Of a DNA stretch of 6,360 nucleotides, positions 1 through 5,737 are shown piece after piece. Under the pieces are notes generated by a model. It did not search any database and had not been told where the DNA came from. It saw only the letters and a list, made by a program, of their open reading frames with translations. How positions within the stretch are numbered: position 1 is the first letter of the stretch; each line of letters opens with the position of its first letter. The translations under genes and the position numbers were made by a program. Source of the DNA: Deltaproteobacteria bacterium (GTDB lineage Bacteria > Desulfobacterota > Syntrophia > Syntrophales > UBA2210); assembly GCA_016935935.1 (NCBI GenBank), contig JAFGPZ010000218.1:1-6360 (forward strand). Direction: 5' to 3'.

Positions 1-34
1 ATAACCTCTTATCTGAGTATCTCCACCCTCAAAG

Positions 35-86
35 TGGCTCACTTTTAAACGATCATTTTTGGCTCAGTTTATCACGACCATCTACA
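35..86. mobile_element. Putative IS21-type element end (two degenerate tandem terminal repeats)
   Basis: Two copies of a 25-bp unit lie head to tail at 35-59 and 60-84. Each begins TGGCTCA followed by a base and TTT, and about 18 of 25 positions agree. IS21-family elements are known to carry several such repeats just inside their ends, downstream of the ATPase gene istB, as transposase binding sites, and wording of the TGGCTCA-CTTTT kind is familiar there. The element itself would lie to the left of the window. The terminal CA could be at 85-86, but the exact end and any target duplication cannot be fixed from here. It could also be an isolated remnant. Confidence 0.42.
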
Positions 87-390
87 GCCTCCTGTCTGCT
101 TACAAAAAAGAGGGAATCAAAAAACCGTCAAGCCATTTTCAATGGTTAATTCTTCTCTTTATGTCAGGCGTTGGTCTGGAATAAACCGTAGCTGCTTACA
201 TTAAAAATATGCTCCACACATTACGAGATGGGAAAGTACTACACGACTTATGGGATGTCAAGGTAAAGGAAACTAGAAGATGATAATAGAATCCCTAAAA
301 CAATTGCGGGGAAAAGCACACAATTTTCAGTCAAATGTGACTATAATTGAAGAACTGATACCTTCATATCGAAACATCATCAAAACATGA
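87..390. other. Gap without a convincing gene; two tiny overlapping ORFs
   Basis: No recognisable gene lies here. On the plus strand a 24-codon ORF (209-283, ending VKVKETRR) is followed by a 36-codon ORF (280-390, MIIESLKQLRGKAHNFQ...), the two overlapping as ATGA. The frame of the first stays open back to a TAA just before ACC at about 184-186, so it could be the tail of a broken gene. The second has a weak purine-rich stretch (GGAAACTAGAAG) before its ATG and stops exactly where the convergent HAD gene stops. I recognise neither peptide. They may be decayed leftovers beside the insertion-sequence end, or chance. No terminator-like hairpin is evident. Confidence 0.35.
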
Positions 391-1245
391 TTACTGTCCA
401 CCAAGAACGTCCATGATTTGAGAAAGGTCAGTTACTATCATGTCTGGCGACACTGCCCGAATCATTTCATTACCTTCTCTCATGTTCAGTGATCTCTTGT
501 CACCGGCAAAAAGGGCAGTCTGAAATCCCATCTTTTGTGCCGGATATATATCCTTCATCATATCGTTCCCGACAAAGAGGGCATGTTTTACCGAAATGTT
601 TTTTTTCCCAAGCGCCTTGGTGGCCATTTCAAATAAAAAAAGCGACGGTTTACAGTACCCGTATACATAGGAAAAGAATAACAGGTCGCTTGAAAATCCC
701 AAGTCCTGCATGCTTCCGCCCATTAACGATGAAAAGATGTCAAGGGTATAAAACTGCGCGTTCGATACGATTCCCATGGGGATCCTTTTCCCCTTGCAGA
801 AAGATAACAGTTCTTCAGCTTTTGGCATGGGATAGACAGGATTCACGGCCAGTTCATATTCAATGGCAAACCTCCGGACCATCTCAATATCTTCAAAGCC
901 CGTTATCATCTTCCATATCTTTTCAATGTCCACTTCCGGGTAGTCTATCCCCGCGCTTATGAGTTCATCTCTGGTGCGTTCGATTACGCTGAAGAATTGC
1001 TCTATAAATACAGATGGCTCCTGCTCGATATTATATCTTGCGAGCAAATCGGCTATCTCAGACCTGCTATCCCCAGATTCCTGCCTGGCAATACTGATAT
1101 CCCCTGCCCTGCTTATAAATAAAGTTCCATAAATATCAAAGAGAATTGCCTTGATTGCGCTTTTGGGTGCCCCCCTCTTTACCGCTCCGGAAGAAATGAT
1201 TTTCATCGGCTTCGAGTTTGTTCGAATCAGTTCATCAAAAGACAT
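391..1245 (-). CDS. HAD-superfamily hydrolase (haloacid dehalogenase-like, DxY variant)
   Basis: Predicted soluble cytoplasmic hydrolase of the haloacid dehalogenase superfamily, 284 residues. All four HAD motifs are visible. Motif I is FDIYGTLF with nucleophile Asp37, motif II is IVSNAQ with Ser161, motif III is Lys199 in YCKPSLFLFE, and motif IV is FVGNDMMKD with Asp228 and Asp232. The helical cap would lie between motifs I and II (about 60-140). The second Asp of the usual DxD phosphatase motif is replaced by Tyr39, as in L-2-haloacid dehalogenases (DAYGT type), so phosphatase activity should not be assumed. About 30 residues precede motif I, a longer lead than usual. The ATG at 1245 was chosen over an upstream TTG at 1278 because GGGGAAGGG (1253-1261) sits 7 nt before it. 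The gene is transcribed away from rmlB and looks monocistronic. Family is firm; substrate is unknown. Confidence 0.9.
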   Translation of the reverse strand: MSFDELIRTNSKPMKIISSGAVKRGAPKSAIKAILFDIYGTLFISRAGDISIARQESGDSRSEIADLLARYNIEQEPSVFIEQFFSVIERTRDELISAGIDYPEVDIEKIWKMITGFEDIEMVRRFAIEYELAVNPVYPMPKAEELLSFCKGKRIPMGIVSNAQFYTLDIFSSLMGGSMQDLGFSSDLLFFSYVYGYCKPSLFLFEMATKALGKKNISVKHALFVGNDMMKDIYPAQKMGFQTALFAGDKRSLNMREGNEMIRAVSPDMIVTDLSQIMDVLGGQ

Positions 1246-1252
1246 CTTTTCG

Positions 1253-1261
1253 CCCTTCCCC
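1253..1261 (-). promoter_or_regulatory. Ribosome binding site of the HAD gene
   Basis: GGGGAAGGG on the minus strand, 7 nt before the ATG at 1243-1245. It decides the start in favour of this ATG over the in-frame TTG 11 codons upstream, which would lie beyond this site. Confidence 0.6.
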
Positions 1262-1409
1262 TTAATTTTCCTTTGCAAAAAGTAACAGTTTAAGGTTATT
1301 TAAGCAAATGATGATTACATCCAACGAATCTCAATGTAAAAAGCTTAAACAAACAGACTGGACGTGCATTCTCATGTTTTACTCAAGTATAGAAGAAAGA
1401 TCTCTCTAT

Positions 1410-1448
1410 TGTCAATATTGCAATACTTATTGCAATATTTAATTGACA
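1410..1448. promoter_or_regulatory. Double palindrome, probable operator upstream of rmlB
   Basis: Two identical 10-bp perfect palindromes, TATTGCAATA, lie at 1416-1425 and 1428-1437, exactly 12 bp apart. They are framed by an outer inverted repeat: TGTCAAT at 1410-1416 and ATTGACA at 1442-1448. The whole block is therefore nearly symmetric about 1426-1427, with five extra bases on the right side. The right outer arm contains the TTGACA of the predicted rmlB promoter, so a dimeric or tetrameric regulator bound here would be expected to interfere with RNA polymerase. The site lies in the divergent region between the HAD gene and rmlB and could serve both. I cannot name the regulator. Confidence 0.55.
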
Positions 1449-1471
1449 CGGTTTAGAATTTTGAGTACAAA
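1443..1471 (+). promoter_or_regulatory. Predicted sigma-70-type promoter of rmlB
   Basis: A perfect -35 TTGACA (1443-1448) is followed after 17 bp by TACAAA (1466-1471), which matches four of six bases of the -10 consensus. Transcription would start near 1478, leaving a leader of about 35 nt. An overlapping alternative is TTGCAA (1430-1435), 18 bp, TAGAAT (1454-1459). The -35 overlaps the right arm of the double palindrome, which suggests control at initiation. Confidence 0.55.
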
Positions 1472-1514
1472 GGGGCCTGCTTCGCGGTAAATCTGGAAGA
1501 AGGTGCGGTTGCGC

Positions 1515-2564
1515 ATGAAAAATCTCTTTGTAACAGGCGGTTGCGGCTTTATTGGAAGCAACTTTATTCAGTATCTCCTGAGACGAGATGATTTCCACGG
1601 AAGGGTTATAAACGTAGATACACTTACCTATGCTGGCAATCCAGATAACCTGAAGGGTGTAAAGGAGGAATACCCTGAACGGTATTTTTTTGAAAGGGCA
1701 GATATTTGTGACTTTGCTATTATGGAAAAGATATTTTCCGATTATCATTGCGACTCCATCTGCCACTTTGCCGCGGAATCCCACGTAGACAGATCAATAA
1801 AAAGACCCGATGCCTTTATAAATACAAACATAATCGGAACATTTAACCTTCTCGAACTGGGTCGACTCAACTTAGATACATTTGTCCTTTTCCACCACAT
1901 AAGCACCGATGAGGTGTACGGGAGCCTTGGTCAAAAAGGACTATTCACAGAAACAACGCCTTACAGGCCAAACAGTCCTTATTCCGCTTCCAAGGCTTCT
2001 TCGGATCACCTGGTCAGAGCGTACAACAAGACGTATGGACTCCCAACCACAATATCCAACTGTTCCAATAATTACGGCCCCTATCAATTCCCTGAAAAGC
2101 TGATACCGCTAATTATACTAAACGCGACAAACTGGGAAAAGCTGCCTGTCTATGGAGACGGTAAACATATTCGAGACTGGCTCTATGTGGAGGATCACTG
2201 CGATGCGATTTGGGCGATAATGAAATCAGGCAAGAGGGGTGAAACATATAACATCGGCGGGGATATGGAAATTGAAAACATCAGAATTGTCGAGATGATC
2301 TGCGACATTCTCGACGCCATTCCCGTTATTAAAGGTAGTCGATCGCGCAGAGAACTTATCACCTTTGTAAAAGACCGTCCTGGTCATGACCGGAGATATG
2401 CCATAGACTTCACAAAGCTTAAGACAGAGCTTAACTGGTCTCCACTGGAATCTTTCGAGTCGGGAATGAAAAAAACCGTCTCGTGGTACTTGGAAAACGT
2501 GGATTGGGTGAAACGAATAAGAAACGGAGAGTATCAATCCTGGATAAGTGAACAATACGGGTGA
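1515..2564 (+). CDS. rmlB: dTDP-glucose 4,6-dehydratase
   Basis: Converts dTDP-glucose to dTDP-4-keto-6-deoxyglucose with bound NAD+, the second step towards dTDP-rhamnose and other deoxysugars for surface polysaccharides; cytoplasmic. The 349-residue extended short-chain dehydrogenase is full length for the family. Visible landmarks: Rossmann glycine motif TGGCGFIG (7-14), DTLTYAG (35-41), HFAAESHVDRS (84-94), catalytic Thr131-Asp132-Glu133 in STDEVYG, YSASK (Tyr156, Lys160), SNNYGPYQFPEKLIP (184-198) and KDRPGHDRRYAID (286-298), a typical RmlB end signature. The ATG at 1515 is preferred because GGAAGAAGG (1495-1503) lies 11 nt before it; a GTG at 1503 would overlap that site. The rmlA, rmlC and rmlD genes are absent from the window. 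The MBL-fold gene follows 22 bp later, probably in the same transcript. The family is certain; UDP-glucose dehydratases are close relatives but the TDE triad and end motif fit RmlB best. Confidence 0.95.
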   Translation: MKNLFVTGGCGFIGSNFIQYLLRRDDFHGRVINVDTLTYAGNPDNLKGVKEEYPERYFFERADICDFAIMEKIFSDYHCDSICHFAAESHVDRSIKRPDAFINTNIIGTFNLLELGRLNLDTFVLFHHISTDEVYGSLGQKGLFTETTPYRPNSPYSASKASSDHLVRAYNKTYGLPTTISNCSNNYGPYQFPEKLIPLIILNATNWEKLPVYGDGKHIRDWLYVEDHCDAIWAIMKSGKRGETYNIGGDMEIENIRIVEMICDILDAIPVIKGSRSRRELITFVKDRPGHDRRYAIDFTKLKTELNWSPLESFESGMKKTVSWYLENVDWVKRIRNGEYQSWISEQYG

Positions 2565-2586
2565 GTAAAGACAGAGGAGATAGGAT

Positions 2587-3426
2587 ATGATCTTCAGATG
2601 CTGGGGGTCCAGAGGTTCGATTCCTGTTTCGGGAAAAGAATACATCAAGTATGGTGGTGACACCACCTGTATCGAAATAAGAACAAAGGACGATGATATC
2701 ATCATTGTCGACGCAGGTTCCGGTATTCGAAGGCTGGGGAACAGCCTTATAGCCAATAACCGCTACCAATACAACATGGTATTCACCCATGCCCACTGGG
2801 ATCACCTGATGGGGTTCCCTTTCTTCAAACCCCTGTACAAAAGCAAAACACGCCTCGTAATGCACGGATGTGCCTTCGCACAGGCATCCATCAAAGAAAT
2901 GATATCTCGCGTAATGACTTCACCTAATTTCCCCGTTGATTATGAAGATTTGAGGGCAGACATAACATACGAGTCGGCCTGTGAGTCAACCTTTTCAATA
3001 GCTTCCATGAAAATAATCCCCATCTCGCTGAGTCATCCGAACTGGGGTAATGGTTATAAATTCATTGAAGGCAATAAGAGTTTTGTTTTCCTTACCGACA
3101 ATGAACTCACATTCAAACATCCTGGTGGTCTCGAATACGCTGATTACCTTGAATTCGCGAAGGGCGCAACACTACTGGTCCATGATGCGGAGTACACAGA
3201 ACATGACTACAATCAGACGAAAGGTTGGGGTCACAGCCGATACACTGATGCGCTCAGGCTTGCAATGGAAGCGGGAGTTGAACAGTTCGGACTATTTCAC
3301 CACAATCAAGACAGATGTGATGAAGATGTAGATCAAATCGTTGCCGAATGTAAAAAAATAATTGCCAGCGAAAAATCTCCCCTCCAGTGTTTCGCTGTCA
3401 GTCAGGATATGGAAATAAAGCTGTAA
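2587..3426 (+). CDS. MBL-fold metallohydrolase
   Basis: A 279-residue metallo-beta-lactamase-fold hydrolase, predicted cytoplasmic with no signal peptide. It opens with CWGSRGSIPVSG (5-16), continues with YGGDTTCIE (22-30) and VDAGSGIRRLG (41-51), and has the metal motif THAHWDH (His68, His70, Asp72, His73). Likely further metal ligands are His150 (LSHPN), Asp200 (LVHDAEYT) and His238 or His239 (LFHHNQDR); GWGHS (213-217) is also typical. This layout matches the sub-family often found alone or fused to receiver or cyclic-nucleotide-binding domains and annotated only as MBL-fold hydrolase; phosphodiesterase-type activity is the usual guess but is not shown. AGAGGAG (2573-2579) sits 7 nt before the ATG. 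The gene begins 22 bp after rmlB ends, so co-transcription is likely, although no link to deoxysugar synthesis is known to me. Confidence 0.88.
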   Translation: MIFRCWGSRGSIPVSGKEYIKYGGDTTCIEIRTKDDDIIIVDAGSGIRRLGNSLIANNRYQYNMVFTHAHWDHLMGFPFFKPLYKSKTRLVMHGCAFAQASIKEMISRVMTSPNFPVDYEDLRADITYESACESTFSIASMKIIPISLSHPNWGNGYKFIEGNKSFVFLTDNELTFKHPGGLEYADYLEFAKGATLLVHDAEYTEHDYNQTKGWGHSRYTDALRLAMEAGVEQFGLFHHNQDRCDEDVDQIVAECKKIIASEKSPLQCFAVSQDMEIKL

Positions 3427-3431
3427 AATAA

Positions 3432-3508
3432 GGTACAATGTTCCCCCACCTTATAATCAAGACAAAGGACTTTCATTGAAGCTCTCGGCGAAAGTTGTGG
3501 GAAGTACC
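3432..3508. other. Nested inverted repeats between convergent genes
   Basis: Three arms fold in order: GGTAC (3432-3436) with GTACC (3504-3508), TTCCCCCAC (3441-3449) with GTGGGAA (3497-3503, two C bulged), and ACTTTC (3469-3474) with GAAAGT (3490-3495). It begins five bases after the MBL stop codon. It may act as a transcript end structure for either convergent gene, but there is no run of T on either side, so a simple intrinsic terminator is not supported. Confidence 0.3.
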
Positions 3509-3564
3509 CTGCGACTCAGCAAATCGGAAATCCACCCCCGCCATGGTCATAATCAGAGTAAATA

Positions 3565-3954
3565 CTATATGTCCAATACATGCTGATCGAGAATGGCACA
3601 GATGAACTCTCCCGTACATACCTCTATTTCGCCTCTTTTTACAGTAACACATACGGTCTGTTTTCTTTTACCGAAATTCTGAACCACCGCTTGCGCCTCA
3701 AGTCTGTCTCCAACCCTTACCGGTTTCATAAATTTTATATTCGCCGATGCAAGTACTACGGTGGGATCATTGACAGCTATCATGGCGGCATGGTCTGCAA
3801 GTCCAAAGATAAATCCACCATGGATAAGTCCCCTTTCATCAACGATCATATCGCTGGTAGCGGTGAGTTCCACACGGCTAAAATCAACCTCCGTCTCCAG
3901 AGGAACTCCGCAAAGTTCCCTGCTGATTTTCTTGTGAGTCTTAATCTCAGTCAT
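3565..3954 (-). CDS. Hotdog-fold thioesterase (PaaI-like family)
   Basis: A 129-residue single hotdog domain, the usual size for PaaI/YbgC-type acyl-CoA thioesterases. The helix motif LIHGGFIFGLADHAAMIA (43-60) carries His45-Gly46-Gly47 and Asp54, the pattern associated with thioester binding and hydrolysis. ANIKFMKPVRVGDRLEA (71-87) is the typical following strand, and the C-terminal strands run from about 89 to 124. It would work as a dimer or tetramer in the cytoplasm on an unknown acyl-CoA. The ATG at 3954 was chosen because GAGGA (3960-3964) lies 5 nt upstream; in-frame ATG (3984) and TTG (4014) codons farther out lack well-spaced sites and would add a lead without hotdog features. The gene converges on the MBL gene and stands alone. 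A non-catalytic acyl-binding role is possible. Confidence 0.85.
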   Translation of the reverse strand: MTEIKTHKKISRELCGVPLETEVDFSRVELTATSDMIVDERGLIHGGFIFGLADHAAMIAVNDPTVVLASANIKFMKPVRVGDRLEAQAVVQNFGKRKQTVCVTVKRGEIEVCTGEFICAILDQHVLDI

Positions 3955-3959
3955 AGCAA

Positions 3960-3964
3960 TCCTC
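3960..3964 (-). promoter_or_regulatory. Ribosome binding site of the thioesterase gene
   Basis: GAGGA on the minus strand, 5 nt before the ATG at 3952-3954. It supports the shorter 129-residue product. Confidence 0.5.
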
Positions 3965-4360
3965 GCTAAAAAATCTTTACCCATTAAACTTTTAATTGAA
4001 GCTCCCTGCAACAACTTACGGGGAATCTCCGACCTTCAGAGAGTATGTTTATTTTGTATTCGCTCGCTAACCCCCCACAGGCAGGGGGAAATGCACTCGC
4101 TGTTAAGTTCAAAACCACTTTCCATACATCACCGGCACTGCACCAATAAAAGCAATGTTTAGGGATTCATGGGAATTAAAGGAACGCTATCATATACAGA
4201 ATTGCGTGACAAGACAGTGCCAGTTCTAAAGGATTCTATTAAAATCTATGCCTGCAGCTGGTGACACCAGGAATTTTAATGTGAAAGACTTCTAAAGTCT
4301 GTTATGCTTCCAGGAATTACATGCTACCATCAATGACACAAGCCGAGGAAAGCGATACAA
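3965..4360. other. Long intergenic stretch, no clear gene
   Basis: About 400 bp lie between the thioesterase start and the cysteine desulfurase remnant. Contents seen: a C-run/G-run hairpin (4071-4088); a 31-codon plus-strand ORF at 4169-4264 (MGIKGTLSYTELRDKTVPVL...) with AGGG five bases before its ATG, unrecognised and weakly supported; two small dyads, CTGGTG-A-CACCAG (4258-4270) and AGACTT-CTA-AAGTCT (4286-4300); and a direct repeat CCAGGAATT at 4267-4275 and 4310-4318. A weak minus-strand promoter for the thioesterase (TTAGCG, 17 bp, CATACT) may start near 4040. The stretch looks like decayed DNA. Confidence 0.35.
4071..4088. repeat. Short GC hairpin, possible interspersed repeat
   Basis: A C-run (4071-4076) and a G-run (4084-4088) form a 5-bp stem around the loop ACAGGCA. 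CTCGCTAA lies just before it and CTCGCTGTTAA just after, an imperfect direct repeat. Compact units like this are often scattered through a genome, but a second copy cannot be looked for here. Confidence 0.3.
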
Positions 4361-4584
4361 ATGAAACCCGTATATCTTGATTATAAGCAACTACACCTGT
4401 TGGTGGTGAAATCGCAGATGCCATGATTCCTTACCTTAAGGAGCATTTCGAAAACCCGTTCAGTCTCTACGAGCATGGCTTTGTGGCCAAGAGAGCCGTT
4501 GAAAATGCCAGAGGCACATTGCGACTCCCAACAGGCGGATTGACAACGGAAGAAGAAATCGATAGAGTGGTACTGATGATGTAG
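4361..4584 (+). pseudogene. Cysteine desulfurase (NifS/IscS family) remnant, internally deleted and frameshifted
   Basis: The ATG at 4361 opens MKPVYLDY, the classic start of class V aminotransferase cysteine desulfurases. One base is then missing at about 4385-4387: the expected YNATTP needs an extra base, and the next frame from 4387 continues ATTPVGGEIADAMIPYL, EHFENPFSLYEHG and AKRAVENARG. Directly after this comes TLRLPTGGLTTEEEIDRVV, which matches the extreme C-terminal end of the same family (usually RxSxGxxTTEEEID), then a TAG at 4582. Roughly 300 codons are therefore lost, including where the PLP-binding lysine and catalytic cysteine would be. The total left is about 73 residues against about 380-400 in family members. 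A good ribosome site, GAGGAA (4345-4350), survives 10 nt before the ATG. In the uncorrected frame translation ends after about 20 codons. It cannot be an active enzyme. The match rests on recognised motifs, not on a search. Confidence 0.8.
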
Positions 4585-4611
4585 GAAACAATTCACAAAA
4601 TAAAACAGTAA

Positions 4612-4617
4612 TATAAT
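4612..4617 (+). promoter_or_regulatory. Predicted -10 box of the greA promoter
   Basis: A perfect TATAAT in an AT-rich stretch 43 bp before the greA start. No good -35 is placed at 16-18 bp; the nearest match, TTCACA (4592-4597), is only 14 bp away. Transcription would begin near 4624, at the left edge of the inverted repeat. Confidence 0.42.
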
Positions 4618-4622
4618 TTATA

Positions 4623-4639
4623 ACAGACACACTGTCTGT
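4623..4639. promoter_or_regulatory. Perfect inverted repeat at the predicted greA transcription start
   Basis: ACAGACA-CAC-TGTCTGT is a perfect 7-bp dyad with a 3-bp centre. It lies right after the TATAAT and ends 3 nt before the ribosome site. It could be an operator or, in the transcript, a 5' hairpin just ahead of the GGAGAAGG (4643-4650). It has no T-run, so it is unlikely to be a terminator for the remnant gene. Confidence 0.45.
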
Positions 4640-4654
4640 CTTGGAGAAGGCTTA

Positions 4655-5131
4655 ATGAGCAGAACACCTATTACAAAAAGAGGATATGAAAAACTTAAAA
4701 CAGATCTTCAACACCTCAAGACGGTTGAAGCACCCGAAAATATAAGGGAAATCGAAGAGGCACGGGCCCACGGCGATATCTCCGAAAATGCCGAATACAC
4801 TGCGGCAAAAGAGCGGCAGTCATTTATTCAGGGGAAAATACAGGAGATTGAGAACAACCTTGCCAATTCGACTATTGTAGATCTAAAAAATCTGACTGAT
4901 GATAAAATTGTCTTTGGCACAACGGTAACAATTGAAGACATAAAAACGAATGAGGTAACCAGATATCAGCTCGTGGGTCCCTTTGAATCCGACATAAACG
5001 AGAAGAAAATCTCAGTAACATCACCCATCGGCAGGGCTCTAATAGGGAAAGAGGCGGGTGATACAGTCAAGGTCAAAACTCCAGGAGGCGTAAGGGAATT
5101 CGAGATCGTCGATATTGCTATAGTATTGTAG
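4655..5131 (+). CDS. greA: Transcription elongation factor GreA
   Basis: GreA enters the secondary channel of stalled, backtracked RNA polymerase and stimulates cleavage of the extruded RNA 3' end so elongation can resume. The 158 residues are the normal length. The N-terminal antiparallel coiled coil spans about 1-75, and its tip carries HGDISENAEYTAAKERQ (39-55) with the two acidic residues needed for cleavage, Asp41 and Glu44, both present. The C-terminal FKBP-like domain holds the signature SPIGRALIGKEAGDTV (123-138) followed by VKTPGGVREFEIVDI. GGAGAAGG (4643-4650) lies 4 nt before the ATG. The gene appears to be a single unit with its own promoter upstream and a terminator hairpin downstream. 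GreB is less likely, given the closer fit to GreA-type tip and signature residues. Confidence 0.96.
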   Translation: MSRTPITKRGYEKLKTDLQHLKTVEAPENIREIEEARAHGDISENAEYTAAKERQSFIQGKIQEIENNLANSTIVDLKNLTDDKIVFGTTVTIEDIKTNEVTRYQLVGPFESDINEKKISVTSPIGRALIGKEAGDTVKVKTPGGVREFEIVDIAIVL

Positions 5132-5245
5132 AGTAGCGTCAATCCGGAATGTAATCCAGAACGCGCGATGCAGGATTTCGCAGTCTTAAAGAATTCCAAA
5201 TGAAAGAGTAACCCTTACACGGCAACAGCAATAGTTTAGACATCA

Positions 5246-5287
5246 AGAAGGCCGGCAGTCTATTCGACAGTCGGCCTTCTCTTATGA
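5246..5287. terminator. Intrinsic terminator, probably bidirectional
   Basis: Arms 5246-5260 and 5266-5280 pair over 15 positions with two mismatches around the loop TATTC; the outer nine, AGAAGGCCG with CGGCCTTCT, are perfect. TTCTCTT follows on the plus strand and CTTCTTGAT on the minus strand, so the T tracts are modest. It lies between the convergent greA and SCP2 genes and could end both transcripts. Confidence 0.65.
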
Positions 5288-5345
5288 CATAGGATTACAC
5301 TTCTTTAACGGCAATATTACGCTATAAAAAACACACCCATTCCCA

Positions 5346-5675
5346 CTACATATCAAGGATACTCTGAAGTTTCATAGAAATTGACATATCTCCGCCAACC
5401 TTGAGTTTTCCCGACATAAACAGTGTCATCGGGTTCGCCTCTTTATTCATCATTGCGACGAAGTTTTCAGCATCCATGGTCAGTGTGCATGCCGCGCCGT
5501 CACTTACGCCTTCGATTATCTCACCTGGTTGCTTTGTAAGGTCGATGGCCCAGGATCCTCCCCCTTCTCCATTTATGACAAACTGCACAACTGCGTTAAT
5601 CGACGATCCCACCTCCGGATTTGCCTTCAATTTATCTTTGAACCCTTCAAAAATCTCTTTCGCTGTTCCAGCCAT
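5346..5675 (-). CDS. Stand-alone SCP2 sterol-binding domain protein
   Basis: A 109-residue single SCP2 (sterol carrier protein 2) domain, a small cytoplasmic alpha/beta fold with a hydrophobic tunnel that binds fatty acyl chains or other lipids. Features: N-terminal helix (1-18), strands around INAVVQFVINGEGGGSWAIDL (26-46), the acidic GVSDGAACTLTMDAENFVAMM (56-76), and the family's C-terminal signature NPMTLFMSGKLKVGGDMS (81-98). There is no signal peptide or membrane segment. A strong site, GAGGAGGT (minus strand, 5683-5690), lies 7 nt before the ATG, which fixes the start. Stand-alone SCP2 proteins are common in anaerobes that degrade fatty or aromatic acids, which hints at acyl-CoA metabolism, but nothing in the window proves a ligand. 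It appears monocistronic. Confidence 0.88.
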   Translation of the reverse strand: MAGTAKEIFEGFKDKLKANPEVGSSINAVVQFVINGEGGGSWAIDLTKQPGEIIEGVSDGAACTLTMDAENFVAMMNKEANPMTLFMSGKLKVGGDMSISMKLQSILDM

Positions 5676-5737
5676 CTACTTAACCTCCTCAATATATTTT
5701 ACGCCCCTTGCAGAGACACGAGGCGCCAACTCACAGC

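Noticed and set aside
489..962. 157-codon plus-strand ORF
   Set aside because: It is antisense to the HAD gene, which has clear motifs; the product is rich in Ser, Arg and Pro with no recognisable domain.
1383..1784. 133-codon minus-strand ORF
   Set aside because: It overlaps the rmlB promoter and the rmlB N-terminal coding region in antisense and has no family features.
2226..2865. Two overlapping minus-strand ORFs across the rmlB-MBL junction
   Set aside because: They are antisense shadows of two genes with complete motif sets.
3580..3969. 129-codon plus-strand ORF opposite the thioesterase
   Set aside because: The minus strand encodes a complete hotdog domain with the HGG motif; the plus-strand product has no recognisable features.
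4203..4222. Possible sigma-54 promoter on the minus strand (TGGCAC then TGTC)
   Set aside because: The -12 element does not fit TTGC and no gene start lies suitably downstream.
4381..4596. 71-codon minus-strand ORF
   Set aside because: It is antisense to the cysteine desulfurase remnant, whose motifs explain the sequence better.
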